From contig NC_012522.1 of NCBI RefSeq assembly GCF_000010805.1, positions 5,022,001 to 5,086,000 on the forward strand: DNA of 64,000 nt. Reading direction: 5' to 3'. Under the pieces are notes generated by a model. It had not been told where the DNA came from. It ran no database searches and saw nothing but the letters and a program-made list of their open reading frames with translations. Numbering within the stretch: position 1 is the first letter of the stretch; every line of letters begins with the position of its first letter. Made by a program: the position numbers and the translations under genes. This DNA is from Rhodococcus opacus B4. Its GTDB lineage: Bacteria; Actinomycetota; Actinomycetes; Mycobacteriales; Mycobacteriaceae. Shown here in pieces: positions 8,431-16,870 of this stretch.

Positions 8431-9570
8431 ATGAGTCGGACGGCGCAGTCGGTGGCAGTGCGGGACGAGGGCCTCGTTCAGCACGCGCACGAGTATGTGG
8501 AACTGGCAGCGAAGATCCTCGGGCCGGGGTTCCATGCTTGCAGCTTCGATGATGCCTACGTCGCACTCGCCGCCGCCCGACATCAACTCGGAGACGCGCT
8601 GACCGAAGGACGCCTGCCTGAGGCCGACATCGAGGAAGCATGCTTCCTCCTGGTCCGGATCGAAGAACACCAGGAGCGGTGCGCCGAGAGCGCGGCCGTC
8701 AGCCGTGCCGCCGAGTTGCGTGCCGTCCACGACGCCGCGGCCGGGCTACGGGATCTCGCATCCGATGACATCGTCCAGGCGGCACCGTTGGCGATCTGTT
8801 CTGCGCTCCCGTTCGCACGCGCCATGATCTCGGCGATCAGTGGATCGCTGTGGCGACCGCAGAGACTCCACGTACAGCCGGAATTCGACGGGTCGCCGAT
8901 GGACTTCTCGTACTTCGTTGATTCCGCGGAATTTTCGTTGTCGGAGGCGCGGCTGGAGACGGAACTCGTCCGCAGACGAGTGCCCGCCCTTGTCCCGGCG
9001 CCGGCAGAAGACAACCGGACGTTCAAGGAGATCGTGGCTGTGTCACGCTGCTCCAGCTATGTTGCAGCGCCCATAGTTTCCAAGGGCAGAGTGATAGGCC
9101 TCATACATGCTGATCGTCCTGGCGTGCGGGACTCGCTCGACCCGGACGACCGCGACCGATTGGACGCGTTCGCAACGTTCTTCGCTCTCGTGTACGAGCA
9201 AGCGGTACTGCGGGAACGAATCTGCGCGCAGCGGACGCGACTCGCGGCCTCCTTCGACGCCACCGATTCGATGCTCGAACGCATGCAGAAGACGGAGCTG
9301 GGCCTGCGTCCCCAGCCGGACGCGCGGTCCTCCGTCCCTCGACGCATCGTCGACGAGACCAGCGCGGTTGAGGTCAACGCGGTCTTGACGTTCCGCGAGC
9401 GCGAGATCCTGTCCCACATCGCGACCGGAGCCACCAACAATCAGATTGCGCAGACACTCGTGATTTCCGAGGGAACCGTGAAGTCACACGTCAAGCACAT
9501 CCTCAAGAAGCTGCGGGTGCCTACGCGGGCAGCGGCGGCGGTGCTCTATTCCCACCAGAACCGACGATGA
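8431..9570 (+). CDS. GAF-LuxR transcriptional regulator (first of a pair)
   Basis: A 379-residue regulator. The middle (about residues 105-270) looks like a GAF-type sensor domain (YVAAPIVSKGRVIGLIHADR). The C-terminus is a LuxR/NarL helix-turn-helix (LTFREREILSHIATGATNNQIAQTLVISEGTVKSHVKHIL). No phospho-receiver domain is present, so it likely senses a small molecule. The ATG at 8431 was chosen over the preceding GTG (8428) because GGAG lies at 8423-8426. It is divergent from the MDR/marR unit and followed after 13 bases by a paralogue. It probably controls genes of the surrounding catabolic island. Confidence 0.8.
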   Translation: MSRTAQSVAVRDEGLVQHAHEYVELAAKILGPGFHACSFDDAYVALAAARHQLGDALTEGRLPEADIEEACFLLVRIEEHQERCAESAAVSRAAELRAVHDAAAGLRDLASDDIVQAAPLAICSALPFARAMISAISGSLWRPQRLHVQPEFDGSPMDFSYFVDSAEFSLSEARLETELVRRRVPALVPAPAEDNRTFKEIVAVSRCSSYVAAPIVSKGRVIGLIHADRPGVRDSLDPDDRDRLDAFATFFALVYEQAVLRERICAQRTRLAASFDATDSMLERMQKTELGLRPQPDARSSVPRRIVDETSAVEVNAVLTFREREILSHIATGATNNQIAQTLVISEGTVKSHVKHILKKLRVPTRAAAAVLYSHQNRR

Positions 9571-9583
9571 CGGGCACGCCATC

Positions 9584-10768
9584 GTGAACAATGGTCAATT
9601 ACCGGCACAGAACTCGGCACGGTCGCGAGCCGAGGCCGAAGGTCTGAAGACGGCCGCATCGCTTCTCGGCCGCTTGCGTAAGGAATTCGGTTTCGGCCCA
9701 GAGGCCCCGACTGAGACGCGGAAGGTGTCACCGGGCCTCATGCTCGCCATGTTGGACGAGGCGACCGAAGCAGGACTCCGTGGACTGCCGTCGATCCCAG
9801 TGGACAAGAAGGTCTTCTTCGGGCGGCTCCTCGTCGAGATTCGAGAGGTCCGCCTCCGTCTGCACGCGGCGCCGTCCTCGTCCAGTGTTGTCGGTGCCGC
9901 CGACTTCGCAGGCGCTGTTCGACGTCTTCGCGGTGCTGAAACGGTGGCCGGGTTGTCCAGGAGTGTGTGCTCCGAGGCCGCCGCGATGACCGGCCTCGGC
10001 CGGGTGCTGCTGTCGGAGCTTCACGATCACGCGTGGACCATCGTGGAGACGCAGTTCGAGAAGGGCTCTGCGCCGGACGTGACTGCACTGGCGTCGACAG
10101 AGATAGCGCCGGGGTCGCCAGAGGAAGAGGCAGTCCAGAAACGCGCTGCAGTCCTCGTACTGCCGAATCCGCAGCTTTCGAAGGGGAACTCCACGGCCAT
10201 CGCAGGTGTCCCGTTCTTTGGTGCCGGCGGGTACGTCGTGGCCCCGATTGCGGTCTCCACAGGGGTGATCGGCCTGATTCACGCGTGTCGCGCCGACGAG
10301 CGAAAGCCGAGCGTCGCCGAGCGAGACCTTCTCGATGCTTTCGCGGGTAGCTTCGGGACGCTCTTCGAACGGGCCCTCGTCTCCGAACGGCTGAGCGAGC
10401 AGAAACGGTTGATCCTCGAACGGCTGCAAGAGGAAAGTCGTGAGGCGGAGGGACTGTCGAACGCCGAAGTCGCTTTTGGAAAGCCGAGTGGTGCGGGTGC
10501 GGCGTCGTTATCGTCGGTGCCACTGCCTTCCGATTGCCGCGCACCGGGTCTCGAGGAACTCACCATGCGCGAGCGCGAAGTCTTCCAGCTCCTCGCGGCG
10601 GGAAAATCCAACACGGAAATTGCGGATGAGCTCGTTATCAGTGTCTTCACCGTGAAATCGCATGTCAAGAAGATCCTGCGGAAGCTCGGGGCTATGAACC
10701 GGTCGGAGGCGATCTACCGGTACCTCGAGATGACCGACTCCGACGCCTCGTCCCGCCGCACCACCTGA
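9584..10768 (+). CDS. GAF-LuxR transcriptional regulator (second of a pair)
   Basis: A 394-residue paralogue of the upstream regulator with the same plan: an N-terminal helical region, a GAF-like sensor (GYVVAPIAVSTGVIGLIHACR near residues 215-235), a helical linker, and a C-terminal LuxR helix-turn-helix (LTMREREVFQLLAAGKSNTEIADELVIS). It starts with GTG 13 bases after the first gene's stop and has no clear binding site of its own, so translation is probably coupled. Its stop codon is one base from the stop of the convergent ferredoxin gene. Two adjacent paralogues could form a heterodimer or respond to different intermediates. Confidence 0.8.
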   Translation: MNNGQLPAQNSARSRAEAEGLKTAASLLGRLRKEFGFGPEAPTETRKVSPGLMLAMLDEATEAGLRGLPSIPVDKKVFFGRLLVEIREVRLRLHAAPSSSSVVGAADFAGAVRRLRGAETVAGLSRSVCSEAAAMTGLGRVLLSELHDHAWTIVETQFEKGSAPDVTALASTEIAPGSPEEEAVQKRAAVLVLPNPQLSKGNSTAIAGVPFFGAGGYVVAPIAVSTGVIGLIHACRADERKPSVAERDLLDAFAGSFGTLFERALVSERLSEQKRLILERLQEESREAEGLSNAEVAFGKPSGAGAASLSSVPLPSDCRAPGLEELTMREREVFQLLAAGKSNTEIADELVISVFTVKSHVKKILRKLGAMNRSEAIYRYLEMTDSDASSRRTT

Positions 10769-10769
10769 G

Positions 10770-11090
10770 TCAGCCGTTGGTGTCCGGTACTACGACTCGG
10801 ACACCGTCACACTGCCCGTTGACGATCAATTGGCACGACAGGCGTGAATGTGACTGCACCCCTTCGAGGTATTCGAGCAGATCACGCTCCTCGTCGGTGG
10901 CCTCGTCGAACAGGCCCGTGGAGCCTTCGTCGAGAATGACGTGACACGTTGCGCACGAGCAACTTCCCCCGCATTCGGCGATGATTCCCGGGAGGTTGTT
11001 GCGGACCGAGCCGTCCATGATGCTCTGGCCGGTCGGGACGTCGATCGTCGACTCACTTCCGTCGGGCAGCACGTAGGTGATCTTGCTCAT
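10770..11090 (-). CDS. [2Fe-2S] ferredoxin, putidaredoxin/terpredoxin type
   Basis: A 106-residue electron carrier. The cluster ligands are Cys40, Cys46, Cys49 and Cys86 in the order C-X5-C-X2-C...C; an extra Cys44 is present. The type feeds electrons to bacterial class I P450s from an NADH-dependent reductase. The start at 11090 has AAAGGA upstream. No P450 or reductase is adjacent here, but a CYP108-like P450 with its own ferredoxin lies 18 kb away, and the two promoters share a motif (11115-11129 and 30675-30689). It could be a second carrier for that P450 or for another oxygenase elsewhere. Confidence 0.85.
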   Translation of the reverse strand: MSKITYVLPDGSESTIDVPTGQSIMDGSVRNNLPGIIAECGGSCSCATCHVILDEGSTGLFDEATDEERDLLEYLEGVQSHSRLSCQLIVNGQCDGVRVVVPDTNG

Positions 11091-11114
11091 TTCGGTTCCT
11101 TTCGAGGTCTCTCG

Positions 11115-11129
11115 TGTGATCCAAGTCTC
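11115..11129 (-). promoter_or_regulatory. island motif, third copy (GAGACTTGGATCACA)
   Basis: Read on the minus strand, 12 of 15 bases match GAGACTCGAGTCACA found upstream of the P450 gene and of the peptidoglycan hydrolase gene. It lies 25 bases before the ferredoxin start. Confidence 0.45.
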
Positions 11130-11141
11130 TCCTGCGCCGGC

Positions 11142-11157
11142 AGGTGACACGTCACCT
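11142..11157. promoter_or_regulatory. palindrome AGGTGAC-N2-GTCACCT upstream of the ferredoxin
   Basis: Perfect 7-bp arms, 52 bases upstream of the ferredoxin start and just beyond the island motif. Likely a regulator site; no protein can be assigned. Confidence 0.35.
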
Positions 11158-11220
11158 CGACGAGAGATCTTCCTACACCCTTGGGGTGAGATTGTTTCGT
11201 CGGGAATCGGGGGAACGAAA

Positions 11221-11255
11221 CGGGGGCTGTCGCAACCTCGTTGCGGCAGCCCCCG
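11221..11255 (-). terminator. hairpin terminator after the CoA ligase gene
   Basis: 16-bp stem (11221-11236 and 11240-11255) with one mismatch and a 3-base loop, 30 bases past the stop of the minus-strand CoA ligase. Confidence 0.75.
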
Positions 11256-11284
11256 CTCGTGGAATCCGGCAGCGCCGGATGACG

Positions 11285-12952
11285 TTACCCGTTGCCGGTC
11301 AGTTCGGCTGCCTGCTTGCGAAGCAAGAACTTCTGAATCTTTCCGGTGGCGGTCGTGGGAAGCTGATCGACGACGACCACCTTCTCGGGAATCTTCTGCA
11401 TCATGGCCTTCCGCTCGTTGCGGAGGAAATCGGCCAGCTCGTCCAGGGTCGGCGCCGGACCGTTCACCTCGATGAAGGCGCATACCTTTTCTCCGAGGCG
11501 GGGATCCGGCATGGACACCGCGGCCGCGCCCGTGATGCGCGGATGCGCCAGCAGGTGTTCTTCCACCTCACGCGCGGAGATATTCATACCGCCGCGGATG
11601 ATCAGGTCTTTGATCCGTCCCGTGACTCGCAGAAAGCCATCCGTGTCGACGCGACCGAGATCTCCGGAAGCGAGGAAGCCGCGCGCGTCGACCGATGCGG
11701 CGGTGCGTTGGGGATCGCGCCAGTAGCCCAGAAAGATCCCCGGTCCACCGTAGAAGATCTGGCCTTCCTCGCCGGCCGTCACGACGGCGCCCTCCTCGTC
11801 GCGGATCGCGAGATCGACTCCGTCGAAGGCCCGCCCGTCGGAGGAGAGCACCTTGTCGAGGGGATCATCCTCGCGGACCGCGGTAACCAGGAGGCCCTCG
11901 CTGCTGCCGTACACCGGAAGCAGCGTGCAGGCGGGCAACGCATTCTTCCACTCCCGCAGAAGGCTTTCCGGTATGGGAGCGCCGGCGCTGACCCACATTC
12001 GCATGGAGCTGACGTCGTGGTCGGCACCGGCATCGATCGCCCCGAGTGCCATCTGGAGGAACGGTGTCGCGGCCATGCTGACCGTCGCCTTGTACTCCGC
12101 GATGCGCCGAAGACCTTCCCTCGGTTCCCACACGTCGAGGAGGTGGATCCCACTGCCGAGGATCAGCGGTGTTGCGACACCCACCGCGAGTCCGGTTGCG
12201 TGGGTGACGGGGGAGGGCATGAACATGACGTCGTCGGGGTTCAGGCCCATCACGTCTCCACCCAATCCGTGGACGGTGAACGAGAGCGTGTTGAAGGTGT
12301 GCTGGCAGCCCTTCGGCCGCGACTCGGTTCCCGAGGTGTAGATGATGGCGTGGGCCGCATCGGCGGACGGCGGCGGCCCGAGTTCGTCGTCACCGGGGAC
12401 GTGGTCGCCGGCGGTGAGTGAATCGAACGCGATCTCATCTGCCCTCGCAGCTCCGCGTACGACGACGACATGCTCGAGTCCGGGAACCTCGGGCCGGACC
12501 TCGGCGAGCATGTCGGTGTACCGGAATTTCCGGAATTCCTCTGTGACGAACGAGATCTTGGCGCCGGAGTGCTCGAGTACATACCGGACCTCGTCGTGCC
12601 GGTACACCGGCATCGTCGGAACGAGTACTGCGCCAATCCTGGCGAGCGCCACGTAGATGACGGCGAATTCGTTCCAGTTCGGCAACTGGACCTGGACGCG
12701 GTCGCCGCTGTCGACGCCGAGCTTCTTCAGTGCCGCCGCGAGGCGGTACGCCTGCGCCCGCAGCTCGCCTCGGGTGAGTGACCCGTAGCCGTCGGTGACA
12801 GCCACGAAGTCCGGATCGATCGTTGCCCAGCGATCCACGTGTTCGGCCAGGCTCTCGTCGCGCCAATAGCCGTTCGATCGGAACGCCTCGAGGGTGCTCG
12901 CACTGTAGCGGTCCTCGGGGAGAATGGCTCCCGCGTGTTCCATGACATCCAT
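11285..12952 (-). CDS. AMP-dependent acid-CoA ligase, cyclohexanecarboxylate-ligase-like
   Basis: A 555-residue adenylate-forming enzyme that would activate a carboxylic acid with ATP and CoA. The AMP-binding motif IIYTSGTESRPKG is at about 203-215, the GDLGRVD and GRIKDLIIRGGMNIS hinge motifs are present, and the catalytic lysine is in TATGKIQKFLLR near the C-terminus. The opening (NGYWRDESLAEHVDRWA) resembles alicyclic acid ligases of the AliA type rather than long-chain FadD proteins. The start at 12952 has AAGGA upstream; a much longer frame to 13531 crosses a hairpin and was rejected. A possible FadR-like site lies at 13008-13018. It follows the Mce operon on the same strand. Confidence 0.85.
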   Translation of the reverse strand: MDVMEHAGAILPEDRYSASTLEAFRSNGYWRDESLAEHVDRWATIDPDFVAVTDGYGSLTRGELRAQAYRLAAALKKLGVDSGDRVQVQLPNWNEFAVIYVALARIGAVLVPTMPVYRHDEVRYVLEHSGAKISFVTEEFRKFRYTDMLAEVRPEVPGLEHVVVVRGAARADEIAFDSLTAGDHVPGDDELGPPPSADAAHAIIYTSGTESRPKGCQHTFNTLSFTVHGLGGDVMGLNPDDVMFMPSPVTHATGLAVGVATPLILGSGIHLLDVWEPREGLRRIAEYKATVSMAATPFLQMALGAIDAGADHDVSSMRMWVSAGAPIPESLLREWKNALPACTLLPVYGSSEGLLVTAVREDDPLDKVLSSDGRAFDGVDLAIRDEEGAVVTAGEEGQIFYGGPGIFLGYWRDPQRTAASVDARGFLASGDLGRVDTDGFLRVTGRIKDLIIRGGMNISAREVEEHLLAHPRITGAAAVSMPDPRLGEKVCAFIEVNGPAPTLDELADFLRNERKAMMQKIPEKVVVVDQLPTTATGKIQKFLLRKQAAELTGNG

Positions 12953-13007
12953 GCGCGGATCCTTGCTTTCAGGTGCCTCTCCTCGACAGGAGACAGGCCG
13001 GAGTGAT

Positions 13008-13018
13008 TGGTCTAACCA
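13008..13018. promoter_or_regulatory. FadR/GntR-like operator TGGTCTAACCA
   Basis: A perfect TGGT-N3-ACCA palindrome 56 bases upstream of the CoA ligase start. The form matches the FadR/GntR class of operators, used for acyl-CoA-responsive repressors. No GntR gene is in the window. Confidence 0.4.
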
Positions 13019-13112
13019 TAATGTCGACCGGGGGAGGAAAAAGGTATGAAACGGACGTCTTCTCCTCCTCCGGGATGAGGGAAATACCCCGTCGGGATGA
13101 GTGCTCCGTGGA

Positions 13113-13148
13113 GGGTGCGGGTACGGCGCGTGTGCAGCACCCGCACCC
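13113..13148 (-). terminator. hairpin terminator at the end of the adh-mce-aldh operon
   Basis: Perfect 10-bp stem (13113-13122 and 13139-13148) with a 16-base loop, 7 bases past the aldehyde dehydrogenase stop on the minus strand. Confidence 0.65.
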
Positions 13149-13154
13149 GGGGTG

Positions 13155-14600
13155 TCACAAGTAGATCGACTTCGGCACGAGGTAGGCGGAGAGTGCTTCC
13201 GGGCCCAGTTCACGGCCGAGGCCGCTGGCCTTGACACCACCGAAGGGTGCCGTGGGATCGGGAAGGTAGCCGTTGATCCCGATCGTTCCCGTCTGGACGC
13301 GCCGGGCGACGGCGACCCCGTGGTCGTGATCGGCGGTGAAGACGGTGCCACCGAGCCCGAAGTCGCTGTCGTTCGCGATACGGACCGCCTCCTCGTCGTC
13401 GCGATACGAGATGATCGAGAGCACCGGGCCGAAGATCTCCTCCTGGGCGATGGTGTAGTTGTTGTCCACGTCAGCGAAGATGGTCGGCTCGACGAACCAT
13501 CCCTTGTCGAGGTCTGCGGGACGTCCGCCACCGACCGTGATGCGGGCGCCGTCGCCCTTGCCCTTCGCGATGTACGACTCCACGCGGTCGCGTTGCCGGG
13601 CGCTCGCCATGGGGCCGATCATCGTGGTGGGGTCGAGGGAGCTTCCCACGGTCAGCGACCCGGCCAGAGCGCTGAACGTGTCGACCACTTCCTGGTAACG
13701 CGACTGCGGTGCGAGTACGCGGGTGCCGAGGTAGCAGACCTGCCCGTTGTTCAACATCGTCGCGCCGAACAACTGCTCCCCGACGGTGGCGAGATCCAGG
13801 TTTGCGTCGTCGAGGATGATGGCCGCCGACTTGCCACCCAGTTCCAGCGTGACCGGCCGGAGCAGGCGACCGCAGGCCTCGGCGATGTTGCGGCCGGCAG
13901 CAGACGACCCGGTGAACGCCACCTTGTCGATGCCGGGGTGCGAGACCAGGTACGCGCCCAGTTCGCGGCCTCCGGGAACGATGTTGATCACGCCGGCCGG
14001 AAGGTCCGCCTCTTCGATCGCCTCGGCGAGGACGTAGCTGTCGAGCACTGTTTCGGGAGACGGCTTGATGACGATCGTGCACCCGGCAGCGAGGGCAGGT
14101 GCGTACTTGAACGCGGCGAGCGCCTGCGGGAAGTTCCACGGAACGATTGCGCCGACCACGCCGATCGGGGTCTTGGTCACGAGGGTCGATCCGCCGAGCA
14201 GACCGGGTCGCGTTTCCTCGAAGCCGTCGTTCTCGATCAGGCCCGCGTAATAGCGGAGCAGGATCTGAGGGAAGACCGCTTCCAGCTTTTCCGCGACGGC
14301 GACGGGCATGCCGTTCTGCGAGCTCACCGCCTGGGCCAACTCGGGTGCGCGTTTGTCGAGCGCATCCGCGAGACGCTTCAGTGCCGCCGCTCGCCGCGCC
14401 GGCTCCCACTGCGACCAGCCGGTGGGATCGTCGAAGGCCTGGCGCGCCGCATCTACAGCGGCATCCATGTCGGCCTCGGCGCCGTCGGGGGCGTGACCGA
14501 CCACCTGCTCGTCGTTGGGTGACACGACCGTGATCACGTCACTGGAAGTGGGCGCGTGCCACTCGCCTCCGATGAAGAAGGCGTTGTTGTTCGTCGTCAT
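13155..14600 (-). CDS. NAD(P)-dependent aldehyde dehydrogenase
   Basis: A 481-residue aldehyde dehydrogenase converting an aldehyde to its acid. Catalytic Cys289 sits in NNGQVC, the general base Glu253 in LELGGKS, and the oxyanion Asn155 in PWNFPQA; the cofactor lysine region (IVIKPSPET) is present. The start at 14600 has GAGAGGA upstream. It is the last gene of the operon that begins with the zinc alcohol dehydrogenase at 26.7 kb, so the pair should oxidise alcohol to acid on the imported substrate. The acid would then go to the CoA ligase just downstream. Benzaldehyde-type and perillaldehyde-type enzymes cannot be told apart by eye. Confidence 0.9.
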   Translation of the reverse strand: MTTNNNAFFIGGEWHAPTSSDVITVVSPNDEQVVGHAPDGAEADMDAAVDAARQAFDDPTGWSQWEPARRAAALKRLADALDKRAPELAQAVSSQNGMPVAVAEKLEAVFPQILLRYYAGLIENDGFEETRPGLLGGSTLVTKTPIGVVGAIVPWNFPQALAAFKYAPALAAGCTIVIKPSPETVLDSYVLAEAIEEADLPAGVINIVPGGRELGAYLVSHPGIDKVAFTGSSAAGRNIAEACGRLLRPVTLELGGKSAAIILDDANLDLATVGEQLFGATMLNNGQVCYLGTRVLAPQSRYQEVVDTFSALAGSLTVGSSLDPTTMIGPMASARQRDRVESYIAKGKGDGARITVGGGRPADLDKGWFVEPTIFADVDNNYTIAQEEIFGPVLSIISYRDDEEAVRIANDSDFGLGGTVFTADHDHGVAVARRVQTGTIGINGYLPDPTAPFGGVKASGLGRELGPEALSAYLVPKSIYL

Positions 14601-14667
14601 GACGGGTTCCTCTCGTTGATCTGAGTTGTGTTGCTCTTCTTGCCGAGTCGTTCGATCGGACGACGAA

Positions 14668-15705
14668 TTACACGGATTCGAGGGGTTCCTCGTACAGCGG
14701 GAATTCCTCGGTGTCGTACGTCCCGAAGCCCTCCTCGAAGCTTTCCTGGATGGCGATCTGGGCGCTCTCGGGCAGAGTGTGCATGATGCGGCGGACGCGT
14801 TCCTGGCGGCGGGCGACCGCCTGGCGGAACGGCATGCCCGGGGTGGCCTTCATCTGCGGGACGATGCCCTCGACGTCGTCGACCCCGCCGGCGTGGTGGC
14901 CGGCGTCGACCATGGCCTGTTCGGCGGCCATGGTGGCTTCGTCCTTCTCCTCGGACATGCCGATCGGGCCGATCATGGTGCCGCCCAGGAACTGCTTGAC
15001 CACCGGTTCGTCCGAGGTGAGTAGCACTTCGCGGGGTCCGAACATCACCAGTTTCCGGCGGAAGAGCATGCCGATGTTGTCGGGAACGGTGCGGGCGAGG
15101 TTGATGTTGTGCGAGACGATCAGGATGGTCGCGTCGATCTCGGCGTTGATGTCGATCAGTGTCTGGGAGATGTAGGTGGTGCGGACGGGGTCGAGTCCGG
15201 AGTCGGGTTCGTCGACGAGGATGATCTGTGGGTCGAGCACCAGGGCGCGGGCGAGGCCGGCGCGTTTGCGCATACCTCCGGAGATCTCGCCGGGCAGTTT
15301 GTCCTCGGCCCCGAGCAGGCCGACGAGTTCCATCTTCTCCATCACGATCGTGCGGATCTCGGATTCGGATTTCTTGGTGTGCTCCCGCAGCGGGAACGCG
15401 ACGTTGTCGTACAGGTTCATCGACCCGAACAGGGCGCCGTCCTGGAAGAGCACCCCGAACAGCTTGCGGATCTCGTACAGCTCCTTCGAGGAGCACTCGA
15501 GAATGTTGGTGCCGTCGATCACGATCGACCCCTGCTCCGGACGGAGCAGACCGATCAGCGATTTCAGGAACACCGACTTACCCGTGCCCGACGGCCCGAG
15601 CAACGCACTGACCTCACCGGCCGGAAGAGTCAACGAGACGTCCTGCCAGATCTTCTGCGAGCCGAACGACTTGGTCAGTCCTTCGACGGATACCTCGACA
15701 CCCAC
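14668..15705 (-). CDS. Mce transporter ATPase (MceG/Mkl type)
   Basis: A 345-residue ABC ATPase that would power the Mce complex from the cytoplasm. Walker A is GPSGTGKS (about 37-44), the signature is SGGMRKR, and Walker B with the catalytic Glu is ILVDEPDSGLDP. About 100 residues after the ABC domain form the C-terminal extension typical of actinobacterial Mkl proteins. Two GTG codons (15708, 15705) are possible starts; 15705 gives better spacing to AGGAGG. In most actinobacteria the Mce ATPase gene stands alone, so its place inside this operon, between the Mce-associated genes and the aldehyde dehydrogenase, is notable. Confidence 0.9.
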   Translation of the reverse strand: MGVEVSVEGLTKSFGSQKIWQDVSLTLPAGEVSALLGPSGTGKSVFLKSLIGLLRPEQGSIVIDGTNILECSSKELYEIRKLFGVLFQDGALFGSMNLYDNVAFPLREHTKKSESEIRTIVMEKMELVGLLGAEDKLPGEISGGMRKRAGLARALVLDPQIILVDEPDSGLDPVRTTYISQTLIDINAEIDATILIVSHNINLARTVPDNIGMLFRRKLVMFGPREVLLTSDEPVVKQFLGGTMIGPIGMSEEKDEATMAAEQAMVDAGHHAGGVDDVEGIVPQMKATPGMPFRQAVARRQERVRRIMHTLPESAQIAIQESFEEGFGTYDTEEFPLYEEPLESV

Positions 15706-15761
15706 CACTACCTCCTACTATTGCGAAAACATCGGCTGATCCCCATGTTTCGGGGAACCGG

Positions 15762-16292
15762 TCAGACCGGGGTCATTTCCGTCATGACCCACGCACCCTC
15801 CTGTTCGGTCATGCCGACGCGGACGCGGCTTCCGTCCAATTTCGGGGCGGCGCTGTCGGTGCTGGTGGTCGACTGGTTGACGAAGAACAGCAGCGTCACT
15901 GCGTGTTCCGACGCGGAGACGACGGAGGATTCGACGACGGTCGCCGAGGTCACGACCTGGCGTTGTTTCGCCGACGGGATGATGACCTCCTTGCCGACGC
16001 TGTCGAACTGACCGCGCAGGTCGCCGCCGAGACTGGGAAGGATGTCGGCGAAGTGGGCGTCGATGGTGTTGAAGTCGTACGAGAGGACGTCGGCGACCAG
16101 GTGGGTGGCGCGGTCGCGCGCCTGTCCCTCCGCGGCGTCGACCTGGTGGCGATCGTGCACCTGGAGAGCGATAGCGACGGCCGCCGCGACGAGCCCGCCG
16201 GCGAGGAGCACGGCGAGGTATCGGGTGGCCCGCCGCCGCGCGAACGACCAGGATGCGACCGCTTCGGGTATCCGGGCGAGTGTGTTTCTCAT
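15762..16292 (-). CDS. Mce-associated membrane protein 2
   Basis: A 176-residue protein with one N-terminal membrane segment (about 26-43, YLAVLLAGGLVAAAVAIAL) and an outer domain of NTF2-like fold, the pattern of the Mas proteins that accompany actinobacterial Mce operons and stabilise the complex. It overlaps the preceding Mas gene by four bases (ATGA), so the two are translationally coupled. It precedes the ATPase gene. No enzymatic motif is seen. Confidence 0.8.
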   Translation of the reverse strand: MRNTLARIPEAVASWSFARRRATRYLAVLLAGGLVAAAVAIALQVHDRHQVDAAEGQARDRATHLVADVLSYDFNTIDAHFADILPSLGGDLRGQFDSVGKEVIIPSAKQRQVVTSATVVESSVVSASEHAVTLLFFVNQSTTSTDSAAPKLDGSRVRVGMTEQEGAWVMTEMTPV

Positions 16293-16870
16293 GCTACGAA
16301 CTCCACATCTGAGACGAGCCAGTTGCCGTCCACCGAATCGAGCGAGACCTTCATGCGGTAGACGCGGATCTCACCGTCGGGTGCCTCGGTGTTCTTCACC
16401 GTGGACGTCACGGCGGCGAGGACGACGGCGTGCTCGTCGTCGGACGTGACAAGCCCGGCTTCCTTCACTTCGCCGGTCGACTCCACCTGGCCCTGGTTCA
16501 GCACGTCACCGAAGCTGCCGGACGCACTGGTGAACTGGTCCCGGAACGGCCCGGTGGTGCCGTCGGCGACGCGCTGGATGTCCTCGTCCACGCTTTGGTG
16601 CCTCAGCGTGACCAGATTGACGACCACTTGGCGGGCCGTTTCCAGTATCTGCTCGTCTCGTGACTGTGCTGCTTGCTCCGCTCGCAGGTTCGTCCACGAG
16701 ACGCCGCCGACGACGAGGGCGGCGAGGGCCACGAGTGCGATTGCCGCCATCGTGGCGATGAACCCTCGGGTACTTTGACGCACCTCGGAGTCGGCTGTCG
16801 CGGCCGCGGCATCGGTTCCGGTGTGATCGAGGTCCGGTTCGACCTCTACCGGAGCAGTAGTGCCTGCCAT
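16289..16870 (-). CDS. Mce-associated membrane protein 1
   Basis: A 193-residue protein: an acidic N-terminal cytoplasmic tail, a single membrane segment around 38-60 (TMAAIALVALAALVVGGVSW), then a soluble outer domain similar to the next Mas protein. It starts 25 bases inside the end of mceF and overlaps the following gene by four bases. The longer frame to 17212 overlaps mceF fully and was rejected. Role by family: accessory subunit of the Mce import complex. Confidence 0.8.
   Translation of the reverse strand: MAGTTAPVEVEPDLDHTGTDAAAATADSEVRQSTRGFIATMAAIALVALAALVVGGVSWTNLRAEQAAQSRDEQILETARQVVVNLVTLRHQSVDEDIQRVADGTTGPFRDQFTSASGSFGDVLNQGQVESTGEVKEAGLVTSDDEHAVVLAAVTSTVKNTEAPDGEIRVYRMKVSLDSVDGNWLVSDVEFVA

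Noticed and set aside
10818..11157. Ferredoxin at 10770 as part of an operon with the CoA ligase
   Set aside because: A strong terminator at 11221-11255 and a separate regulatory region lie between the two genes.
12953..13531. An N-terminal extension of the CoA ligase by about 190 residues
   Set aside because: It crosses the terminator at 13113-13148, overlaps the aldehyde dehydrogenase gene and looks non-coding; the start at 12952 has a binding site.
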